A stretch of 19,686 nucleotides of DNA from Tritrichomonas foetus. Taxonomy: Eukaryota; Parabasalia; Tritrichomonadida; Tritrichomonadidae. Every line of letters begins with the position of its first letter. The first letter of the stretch is position 1. Below the pieces are notes generated by a model. That model did not search any database and was not told the origin of the DNA. It saw only the letters and a program-made list of their open reading frames with translations. The stretch spans positions 46,065-65,750 of the forward strand of contig MLAK01000765.1 in the NCBI GenBank assembly GCA_001839685.1, given 5' to 3'. Shown in pieces: positions 8,401 to 13,872 of this stretch. A program made the position numbers and the translations under genes.

Positions 8401-8849
8401 TGGCCATTTCGTATTTGGTCGAGTAACTGTCTGTCATGTCCCTGATCGTTGTTTATGATTTTATTCAAAAATTCAGTTCTCGATATATAATTGCGAACAT
8501 GATCCATGAAATAGTTCATATTTTGATAACAGCAACGATCGCAATGAATTGTGAGAAACGACATTCCCTTGAAATTGTGGAAATGGTAGTACTGTTCGGG
8601 AATTGGTGGATGAGGAGTCGTAAAAGCGCATACAAAGATATTTTGCCCTTGCCAATAATGCACGTATTCGATTTTACCTGTTGTTATAATGACGAAATTT
8701 TTTATTTGCTTTCTTTGATCGAGAAGATCAGATGAAATTTTTTGTGCGTTTTTCGGATTTTGACTTGACATACTCAATAGAAACTCTTCTTGTGTTTCGG
8801 AGTTTCTGATGTCGCCATCAGGAAATACTGACGAAATCTGAGTTCCCAT
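2445..8849 (-). CDS. Giant Ser/Asn-rich low-complexity protein with a small N-terminal domain, function unknown
   Basis: One open frame of 2134 residues without introns. It starts at the ATG at 8849 and ends in TGA. The first residues, MGTQISS, fit the N-myristoylation pattern (Gly2, small residue at 6), so membrane attachment is possible. Residues about 45-135 look folded: hydrophobic strands (FVIITTGKIEYVHYW, IFVCAF), a Cys/His cluster (H102, C103, C106, C107) and a helix; I do not recognise this domain. From about 150 on the chain is almost all Ser, Asn, Lys, Glu, Asp and Gln, so probably disordered. Visible sub-regions are acidic Tyr-Ser-Asp and poly-Glu patches (190-325), a degenerate repeat of about 18 residues (510-598), alternating His/Arg-basic and Asp/Ser-acidic blocks (688-840), SLSEK/LNEK repeats (1217-1271), NP repeats (near 1545) and His/Ser/Asn repeats (1679-1712). 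No transmembrane segment is seen. A phosphorylated scaffold or condensate-forming protein is possible but unproven. Confidence 0.85.
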   Translation of the reverse strand: MGTQISSVFPDGDIRNSETQEEFLLSMSSQNPKNAQKISSDLLDQRKQIKNFVIITTGKIEYVHYWQGQNIFVCAFTTPHPPIPEQYYHFHNFKGMSFLTIHCDRCCYQNMNYFMDHVRNYISRTEFLNKIINNDQGHDRQLLDQIRNGQSPKIQAPKIRLASPTHLKRSDYNTPLMSRLESIQKSVVMDSDDNYSDDSEHSRLSHKNRSPIAELSHQRLNINQDYSDDSDEESETQTSSKIAPIVYDSGDISITMTEGSDYYQKKSALSIEKDDDYYDDYEEEENDDYTKTNQTNNLYEEEEEYYSESVNNRDYSDDYEEEEEINQMLSESSTSSEANSKKSKNKNNETEKDNIKFAKSEKEKSPKKKIIKRNEKTGSIYSKIDQSDLSQSKQSDYARSVNNENNQCVFIFKPKTTPQNSQKRRFNNDDGNEGQNKVIDRSVNMDEENNFTNSILRKNDGISPARLGKRQDGPGRRFKVTCEMNHPSSPRSGENFFEIEEIKSKKDVPKPSLALSNVTQIYQNDEKNVKKPIFEISNPLEIEYNEKKTEIKLSKPQANSFNEKGRPKMHLTHLVGISKYDKPKPKVQIAHLVEISLPEKERKPKPQQIPNSINNKSPVIERSLKFDQKNNDDDCEYDYFTIVEDESSPKDETQKETSTNQQQATNIQNIEKKEEEQQNNNVEMVKVRVRRHHHRHHSTKTKNDKKPERKRRRGKHSHHRRRRHEYSSDDDSDYYSDSDDDDHRRRHKKHSHRRRRRNHDYSDSDDDYDNSSDEYNDSDDSRHYRRHHRSHTKRNSRNKSSKYERKNRGNEKNQKKSHSKTSSRKSSRRNEYSSSSDEENTSHSRTTMTNNKKESSRVSSKASSFIKNESSGIKPSSKQASSFCENKESLRLQSEENRSETFKNIRKREVTFDQTATPQTSSVRNSVIESSEFKNKPIVSSLLENEIQNASSSSGIDDTIRKEISSIHEAAAEAILSTSSNQNSIQEIEKANRPSINNKTREIEEISSEDENNQSEDSEDNDGEEEEEVVELDEIEEESENEKETTSNSFNVDKIQLSDFNSPSKFTIPSPKDDNSVGNISDSYESFSIKISPNTEKKLDDIFDSDNSNSSRSSSSSRKSSKSSTKNTDNKSNQSSSIKGPSFLSSSSKNSQRKSNIEKSESSNLKSEKSQSGRIESEKRKSELLSSENQLSDRNSHNPKQSNSKLNSDSSHKIIPEQSLNEKSLSEKYLNEKSLSEKSLNGKSLSEKFPHEQSLSEKSSKQKSFNEKSFSDSSKNSGLKSTNESSNFFESDHKSKSRSSGKGRSRLEESSGWDTALEASFSERSKPSRFIKKQNESKSSSRFTDYSIDDDDSLTQQIKKSMAQERAINLNLNSNNNNNHEESYNDSPTNKGNGQITKEERKNEESESESGEYVLLDEGNNGYDNLRNDVLEKLSETSKSSSAASQRNKLRTSDDSSSKSSSRKSYKSDSKQQQPQVEAIANQNKKNHNQINFNQHSPMTNSKFDESGMHILVPSFIDENTPLKPQVLQHLENQKKTISNSNQSQNPNPNPNPNFNDIKKSNSSSLSSSSSMSSSSGKKVPKGKQVINFSLSSASNENKGSQYKQNQKNVVKEKSSESIISDFIINDEKSSSKLSQKKKNNKSDSYSDEKDIPSEKSSSVITDFFPEIKKSDTTLSSDHSTKSNNSTHSHHSSHSAKSNHSTYSTKSNNSNHSKNLNKQNNFYENQPKMNQNQNQKQSNNENQHQEKKPNSDDSESFSSLQSESSSQISSDSSENENQKENLFEEEEMNSQSSSKTKSHISELDALASMSSRSDNDEGQPKPNLNTNLNSTENKQSKPLIAQKLLFNSNSDFSSSKGKENKNQNPQPPINSNSNPVKDDNSNSKKRAVAINAKNKPTKKRNEKDSESSSSSSSISDLELYLNSENNKENENDSSSNLSSSSAKMRMQIQKERKQNNSKVFQLNNNHPNLESSSFESGSGIQKKNSQEKEKLKFDENLIENSSSFSMADALNILSKSDDSNLSNSKTKKQRPSKKKEFFSSDSSDIEELRSKSNEMPFDSDSSSNNSLRKKNKKKTEISGLSSDFDNRESDSEFSSNEFEEFSTDPEQNYPSSDEMAKKLEKAKFNFESTPPRNI
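3716..3815 (-). repeat. His/Ser/Asn-rich internal repeat in the giant gene
   Basis: Encodes residues about 1679-1712 of the giant protein, in which TKSNNSTHS, AKSNHSTYS and TKSNNSNHS recur about every 9-11 residues. It shows that parts of the tail grew by short in-frame duplications. No function can be read from it. Confidence 0.6.
4188..4216 (-). repeat. Asn-Pro dipeptide microsatellite in the giant gene
   Basis: A 6-base unit (GGATTT on the + strand) is repeated about four times. On the coding strand it encodes consecutive Asn-Pro pairs near residue 1545. The 6-base unit keeps the frame when the copy number changes, so length variation between strains would be expected. Confidence 0.7.
5038..5202 (-). 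repeat. 30-bp tandem repeat encoding SLSEK-type decapeptides
   Basis: The word GATAATGA starts at 5083, 5113, 5143 and 5173, an exact 30-base period, and the intervening bases are mostly conserved (TTTTCATTTAAGGATTTTTCT-like). More degenerate copies continue to about 5038. On the coding strand each unit encodes ten residues of the type SLSEKSLNEK, covering residues about 1217-1271 of the giant protein. Pattern and period are seen directly; the role is unknown. Confidence 0.85.
6490..6790 (-). repeat. Duplicated basic/acidic charge-block segment in the giant gene
   Basis: Encodes residues about 688-787. Clusters such as HHHRHH, HHRRRRH, HRRRHKKHSHRRRRR and HYRRHHRSH alternate with acidic runs such as SSDDDSDYYSDSDDDD and YSDSDDDYDNSSDEYNDSDD. 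The order 'KHSH(H)RRRR, then (D/E)YS-rich acid' occurs twice in succession, indicating an old internal duplication. The acidic runs contain many serines followed by acidic residues, the pattern favoured by casein kinase 2. Confidence 0.7.
7050..7322 (-). repeat. Cryptic repeat of about 18 residues in the giant protein
   Basis: Residues 510-598 contain five spaced copies of a short hydrophobic pattern in otherwise hydrophilic sequence: KPSLALSNVTQIY (510-522), KPIFEISNPLEIEY (531-544), TEIKLSKPQANSF (549-561), PKMHLTHLVGISKY (567-580) and PKVQIAHLVEISLP (585-598). A rough consensus is P-x-(I/V/L/M)-x-(L/I)-(S/T/A)-(H/N)-x-x-x-I. The last two are clearest, sharing HLV-x-IS. Spacing is 17-21 residues. 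This resembles an array of linear binding motifs; the partner is unknown. Confidence 0.55.
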
Positions 8850-8850
8850 G

Positions 8851-8864
8851 CTCGAATTTTCGAG
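8851..8864. repeat. Short inverted repeat directly before the giant gene's ATG
   Basis: CTCGAATTTTCGAG has 6-base arms (CTCGAA / TTCGAG) around a 2-base spacer and ends one base before the initiator codon. In the transcript it would lie in the 5' leader if transcription starts further upstream. It could be a protein-binding dyad or chance. Confidence 0.4.
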
Positions 8865-8896
8865 TTTTTATTTTTAAAAAAATTGTTAACATTTTG

Positions 8897-8908
8897 TCAA
8901 CTTTTTCA
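8897..8908 (-). promoter_or_regulatory. TGAAAAAGTTGA motif upstream of the giant gene
   Basis: On the coding strand the 12 bases TGAAAAAGTTGA lie 48-59 bases before the ATG. The identical 12-mer, in the same orientation, lies 50-61 bases before the AP-1 gamma ATG. The shared sequence and position suggest a core-promoter or activator site. A function is inference only. Confidence 0.45.
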
Positions 8909-10666
8909 ATGAAAATCCTTTACTTTTTTTATTTCAGTGTTCAAGAGTTGAAATTTACGTTATAGAAATTTGATTGAAATAAGGGGTTCATTTGTGAATT
9001 TATTTGGTTGTCAATTTTGGCGGTTTTTAATTCTTTCTTTCTGAATAAACTGATTTTGAATCTGATTATCAAATTATTATATGTGGTTTATTAAAAAGCA
9101 TGATTTGATGTCATTCAAAAATATTTCAAAAGAACAAATACTTTTAGCAAGATTAATTATTTTATACTGACTCCAAAGCAAAAAATAGGTGAGGTGGATG
9201 AAGGGTTAATTGAAAAAAAATTTACGTTAACATTTAAAATAATTCGTTTAAGGGCATAGTTTAGCAAGAGATGGTTATATTTATTTGAGAGAAATAGGTT
9301 GTTTATCGATATCTTNGNGNAAAATTTATGAAATCAATTGTTAACTTAGTTTAAAGAATATATAGACGTAGTTAATAAAGATNAAATCATAATAATAATA
9401 AATTTCGTTTTTATTCCACACTTTTGGATGACATGTTTGGGGGGAATTGAAACTTTTTGTAAGTGTTCACAATTTACAAAATAATTAACAGAATATTTAG
9501 TAAATATAAAATAGAATTATCTTTTTATTTTATCTATAATATTTTATTATATGCTGATATAGCTTTTTATATTTGATGTAATATATGATATATTGTTTTC
9601 AACATATTATATTGGAGTGAAAAGTGGATTCATTAAAAAAAGAAGAAAATGATTGAAAAAATTGAATNNNATTCNAAGANAAAATTTTTATCATTCATCT
9701 GAGTACTTCGAATATAGAAAAGCATTGCGAAAACAAATCGAAAAACCATTAGACATGAAAGCATCTCTTTATAAACCCAATCCCTACATCTAGAGTTAAC
9801 CAGTAAATGAAATAATNATATGATTAGTAAAAATTATTANTTTCCTATTTTTCACAGTAACAGACATTTCAAGTCCTAAATTTTACATATCAAATTATCT
9901 TGTGAATTTCAGAAAGATAGATAATGACTATANTAAAAAAAATTGAATGAAAATAAAATATGAATAAATTTAATTTGATTGAAATCATTAATATTATTAT
10001 TTTACATCTCATGCAGCTATTAACCAATAATATAATATATCATATTACAATATTAACACTGTATTAATTAGATATCAAAAGATTTTCTAATATAAATTTT
10101 CTGATGGTAACTTTTTCAGAATATGATTATTTTTAATTTGTGAGACCCCAAAAATGGACTGTTTAAAACATTTTTATCCAATTTATTTTCTGTATATAAT
10201 AATAAATAAATTTGATTCCCCATTAGAATACAAATACAAATACATAATAACAATATAAGAATTATTTATATCTTCCAGTTGGGGATACTTAAACAACCAA
10301 TTTTAAAAAATTTATTCCGGCATAATCGTCATCTATCAAAAATCGTTAGCAGGCAACTTAAATCATTTATATGGATGTCTACAACTTGACGTCGAGCTTT
10401 CTCAGCCACAAAAAAATAATTGATGACGGAATCTTCATTTCTCATGATGATAACATTTAACTGATATTTCAGATTTANCAGCTATAATAAAACTATAAAA
10501 TCATATTTAGGACATCGANCNGGNTTTTGGGATTNCATTTTTCTATTTAATTGGAATGTTTGACCATCCATGGAGAAATTAAGGCCAAAATATAAATATA
10601 ACCATCTCATGCTAAACTTTGCCCTTAAATTATCTTGATGTAAAAAGTCAAATAATTTCACCAATA

Positions 10667-10686
10667 AATGACAAAATTTTGTCATT
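10667..10686. repeat. Perfect 20-bp palindrome
   Basis: AATGACAAAATTTTGTCATT reads identically on both strands with no spacer. It sits alone in the divergent spacer, about 360 bases before DNAAF1. It might be a dimeric protein-binding site or a remnant of a repeat end; nothing else in the surroundings supports either. Confidence 0.6.
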
Positions 10687-11024
10687 AAAAATAGTATGGT
10701 TTAAAATGACAATTTACTTTAGCTTCGAAATGGAACTCAAAAAATCACAAATGCTCAAAATTCAAATGATGAAGTTGCTGCCAACTGTCAAATAACACAT
10801 TCAGTTCATTGAAAGGCATTATGATATCATTTATAGAGAAATATTTATTACCTCACATTTTTTGACCTAGAAATCTTTCTTTTTCCATGTTAGTCGTGAA
10901 CACCATAATCACAACATAAAAAGAGTTGTTTTTCAACATGTGAAATATATGACAAGAATTATAATCTTTCGAACAATGGTGATTTAGTTGTCCGACCACT
11001 TAATTTGTAAATCATTCAAAAAAT

Positions 11025-11046
11025 CCGTTTCTTCATTTTTAAACGG
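11025..11046 (+). promoter_or_regulatory. Initiator-like TCATT within a small inverted repeat before DNAAF1
   Basis: CCGTTT (11025-11030) and AAACGG (11041-11046) form a 6-bp inverted repeat around a 10-base loop. TCATT at 11033-11037 in the loop fits the trichomonad initiator TCA(+1)-Y-W; starting at the A (11035) gives a 14-base leader before the ATG at 11049, typical of trichomonad genes. The initiator match is short, so chance is possible. Confidence 0.4.
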
Positions 11047-11048
11047 CA

Positions 11049-12002
11049 ATGATCAAAGAAGTTGATAAATTCGAAGGCGAAGAAGAAGAAGATATCGATG
11101 ACGATTCTACCCCAAATATGACGAAGAAAAGGATTTTAGAATGTTGTAAAAAGCACGATCTTTATATTTATCCCGAATTAAACGATTATCTCTATTTGCA
11201 TTATGAAGGCTTTACGAAAATCAAAAATCTCGATGAATTCGTGAACGTCAAAACACTGTGGCTCAACAACAATCAAATCACTCAAATCGAAAATTTATCA
11301 TGTTTGAAACAACTCACTTCGCTGAATCTTCAAAACAATTTAATTAATGAAATCACTGGACTTGACGAATTAGTAAATCTCAACACTTTAATGCTTTCTA
11401 ACAATTACATTTCGGAAATTCGCGGATTGAAAAATTTGACCAAATTGATGACCTTTGAAATTGATTACAACAGAGTGAAATCAGCCGACCTTTTCAGGGG
11501 AATTCTGGAATGCCCCTCAATTTCGGTTTTGAACATTGTCCATAATTTAATTGATGACCCAGAATTGATAGAAGTGCTTGCGCAAATGGAAAACTTGCGT
11601 GTTCTTAGAATGGATGGAAATCCGATTGTCCCACACACGAAAAACTACCGCAGAGTGATGACGCACAAATGCAAGCATCTGCAATACCTCGATGATGCCC
11701 AAATCACTGAAAACGATAGGAAAATGACAGATGCCTTCATGGCTGGTGGAAAGCAGGCAGAAATGGAAGTGAGGAAGCAAATACAGGCTGAAAAAAGAGC
11801 CAAAGAAGAAAGAGACTTCAAAGACTTCAGAAGAATGCAGAGAGAGGCAATGCTGAAGAATGGTGGGAATATAAAAGACTACCCTGAGTTGATGTCTTCT
11901 GACGATGAAGCCAATTCTAAAGATGACGATAATCATGATGATGAGGAAAAACCAAAAGTTGAAGAAATAACTGAAGATTCCCATGAAAATGATGTTGAAT
12001 AA
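11049..12002 (+). CDS. DNAAF1: Dynein axonemal assembly factor 1 (LRRC50/ODA7-type)
   Basis: A 317-residue leucine-rich-repeat protein of the family that acts in the cytoplasm to preassemble outer and inner dynein arms for motile flagella. An acidic leader (1-23) precedes MTKKRILECCKKHDLYI (24-40) and the family-typical LNDYLYLHYEGF (44-55). About six leucine-rich repeats follow (roughly 56-190), including TLWLNNNQITQIENL, TSLNLQNNLINEI and TLMLSNNYISEI, then the capping stretch with GNPIV, NYRR and HLQYLDD (190-216). The Lys/Arg/Glu helix at 235-268 and acidic tail end the protein. The order and motifs match DNAAF1 closely, although animal members have longer C-terminal extensions. It implies an axoneme-bearing organism. 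M24 is an alternative start. The stop is TAA, with TAAA at 12008-12011 and 12012-12015. Confidence 0.92.
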   Translation: MIKEVDKFEGEEEEDIDDDSTPNMTKKRILECCKKHDLYIYPELNDYLYLHYEGFTKIKNLDEFVNVKTLWLNNNQITQIENLSCLKQLTSLNLQNNLINEITGLDELVNLNTLMLSNNYISEIRGLKNLTKLMTFEIDYNRVKSADLFRGILECPSISVLNIVHNLIDDPELIEVLAQMENLRVLRMDGNPIVPHTKNYRRVMTHKCKHLQYLDDAQITENDRKMTDAFMAGGKQAEMEVRKQIQAEKRAKEERDFKDFRRMQREAMLKNGGNIKDYPELMSSDDEANSKDDDNHDDEEKPKVEEITEDSHENDVE

Positions 12003-12367
12003 TAATATAAATAAAATGTTTTTTCCCTCTACATAATATTTATAAAATTAATCAAAATATGATTCAGACTTTAAAGTCAAAACTGCACTATTCGTAATCT
12101 CTACCCCTTAATTACGTCAAAAGATGAATCCAGAATTTCTAATTTACCTTTCTCATTTAGAAGCCTTGTCTTTATCTGTTTTACCTTTTGTTGTATAAAT
12201 AGTTACCAAACTATTTTTTGAAATTATATAATTCTGTATCGATATAATTTTGGAAAAAAGAGTAGTTTAAATTTTGCCATTTTACCCCTCGATATTTGTT
12301 TTGGAAATTGTGTACGTTTAAAATTAATTAATTAATTAATCATCTCGAGAAAAGTTAACTTTCACAA
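12003..12367. other. Spacer between DNAAF1 and the small coiled-coil gene
   Basis: AT-rich, no coding sequence seen. It carries the DNAAF1 3' end with two overlapping TAAA signals, a TTAA/TAAT microsatellite near 12322-12340, and the promoter region of the next gene in its last 30 bases. Confidence 0.5.
12348..12366 (+). promoter_or_regulatory. AGAAAAGTTAAC motif and TCACA initiator-like site
   Basis: AGAAAAGTTAAC (12348-12359) is a variant of the AAAAAGTTGA motif seen upstream of other genes here. TCACA at 12362-12366 fits the trichomonad initiator TCA(+1)-Y-W and would give a leader of only four bases before the ATG at 12368. Very short leaders are normal in trichomonads. Assignment rests on sequence match and position only. 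Confidence 0.45.
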
Positions 12368-13015
12368 ATGGATATTCCTGAAGAGCGTTTAAATCCAAAA
12401 TTTTTTGAATGGAAAGGACCAGTAATTACTGGGTTTGATGAAAAAGAGTGCGCCCAACTTATCCAATTACGATATCAACTCGGATCATTTCTCTCGCCAA
12501 AAAAACGCCTTGAAAATACAAAATATAAAATGATAAGTGAAAAGACACATTTAGAATTTCTAGCAAACTTTCATCTTATGCAATTAGATTTTCATGATTC
12601 ATTATTAAAATTCGATCGTCGAGAACTGTCTTTATCAAATGTTGGAATGGCCGAGTCCATTGGAGAAACTGATATTTCAACAACTTTAAATCAAGGAAAT
12701 TACTATTCGTCTGTGAACCAAAAAAAAGCAGAATGTTCGCAAATTGAAATTGCCAAAAGAGAACAACTAAAAAGCACAACAGATGCTTTACAAAAACAAG
12801 CAAAAGAAAAACAAGAAGAAGCAAAACAAAAAGAATATGAAGCAAGTCAGCTGAAAAAGAGAAGTGATGAATATTCAAAGAAAAAAGAAAAATATTGTCA
12901 ATATAAAGAGTGGCAGCGATTGAAAAAAGACCTTAATGCTTTACAAACTGAACGAAGAGCGTATGAGCGATTTGCAGAAACATTGTCAAATAGTGACAAA
13001 AATTATCCATTTTAA
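12368..13015 (+). CDS. Small coiled-coil protein, function unknown
   Basis: A 215-residue protein with no family that I recognise. Residues 1-95 are mixed and ordered-looking, with aromatic and hydrophobic positions (FFEWKGPVITGF at 12-23, FLANFHLMQLDFHDSLLKF at 64-82). Residues 95-115 are Ser/Thr/Asn-rich. Residues 117-205 are almost entirely Lys, Glu, Gln and Ala, a continuous predicted coiled coil. The protein ends in NYPF. No signal peptide, membrane segment or catalytic motif is visible. It lies 365 bases downstream of DNAAF1 on the same strand; trichomonad genes are not usually co-transcribed, so a flagellar role cannot be concluded from this. The ATG is supported by the initiator-like TCACA just before it. 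TAAA occurs at 13044-13047 and 13056-13059, after the stop. Confidence 0.85.
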   Translation: MDIPEERLNPKFFEWKGPVITGFDEKECAQLIQLRYQLGSFLSPKKRLENTKYKMISEKTHLEFLANFHLMQLDFHDSLLKFDRRELSLSNVGMAESIGETDISTTLNQGNYYSSVNQKKAECSQIEIAKREQLKSTTDALQKQAKEKQEEAKQKEYEASQLKKRSDEYSKKKEKYCQYKEWQRLKKDLNALQTERRAYERFAETLSNSDKNYPF

Positions 13016-13872
13016 TAATTTGTATAATGTAGTTTCTCACATCATAAAACAATAATAAAGCGGATTGAATCTTGTCATCTGTTTTTTTCTTCTAAATCTT
13101 CAAGATTGGATTCACTGAGTATTAGAATATATTCGTTATGAAGGAGACATTATGAATCACTTTAATTTCCTTTCGTCAAAAATAATATTCTACTTGTTAT
13201 CATACATTTGAATAATATATTATAGGCAATGGAAACTCCAGACATCGAATTCATGTAAATACTGCCATAAAACAAAAAATATAGATTTCATTCTTTATTT
13301 TACCAATAGTATCCCAAATAATGGTAATAAAGTTACATTTTAAATAAAAAAATGTAGTTTCAGAGATGATTTATCTTTTCTAAAGACTCTTTTGGGTAAG
13401 TTTATTGAATCATTTAAATTGTGTTTTGGTCATAAAATAAATTCAATGAAGTTCTTTCATGGAAGTAACTATGTCAGAATTTCATCACCGATTGAAATTT
13501 AAGTGTTCACATCATAAGTGATTTTTTATTCTTCATGAATGAGCAAATGAGCAGAAAAATCATCGTTGATATTTTCATAAGGAAAAATGATCGCCATAAA
13601 ATTTTTTCACTATTCAAGTAGATAATCATGGAAATACATCGGTAAAAGTTAAAATAAAATACTAATTATTATAATATAAATTTTCTTGGATATAAGAAAT
13701 ATCATTGATTTAAAAATCACCAAATGAAACAAGAAAAAGTGCATTCATTCAGTGAATTTATCTTGTAATGAGATAAAATGATATGATTACTTAATCCAAT
13801 AAACAAAAACAAATATATTCCCTATTGTTCAATGAAATGTAAAGAAATCAAAAATGCGATATAAAGGAAAAT
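13016..13872. other. Convergent spacer between the small coiled-coil gene and AP-1 gamma
   Basis: About 860 bases of AT-rich sequence between two convergent genes. It holds both 3' ends. I find no open frame with coding character, no repeats of note and no RNA gene. On the minus strand TAAA overlaps the AP-1 gamma stop codon itself (13872-13875). Confidence 0.5.

Larger units (their letters stand above)
8850..11048. other. 2.2 kb AT-rich divergent spacer with ambiguous bases
   Basis: Lies between the start of the giant gene (-) and the start of DNAAF1 (+), so it must hold both promoters. No gene is supported. Seventeen ambiguous bases are scattered from 9316 to 10535. A minus-strand open stretch at 10482-10685 contains several of these and resembles no protein I know. 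The segment 10310-10450 is less AT-rich than its surroundings and could be a very decayed coding remnant, but no frame stays open. A perfect 20-bp palindrome lies at 10667-10686. No tRNA, rRNA or transposon ends were recognised. Confidence 0.5.

Noticed and set aside
10310..10450. Less AT-rich island that might be a decayed gene
   Set aside because: Stops in all frames and no recognisable protein; recorded only as a spacer remark.
10482..10685. Open frame of 67 codons on the - strand in the divergent spacer
   Set aside because: It contains ambiguous bases, starts inside a palindrome and resembles no protein; the unknown bases may hide stops.
11547..11984. 145-codon antisense open frame over the DNAAF1 C-terminus
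   Set aside because: Shadow of the acidic/basic tail of a confidently identified gene.
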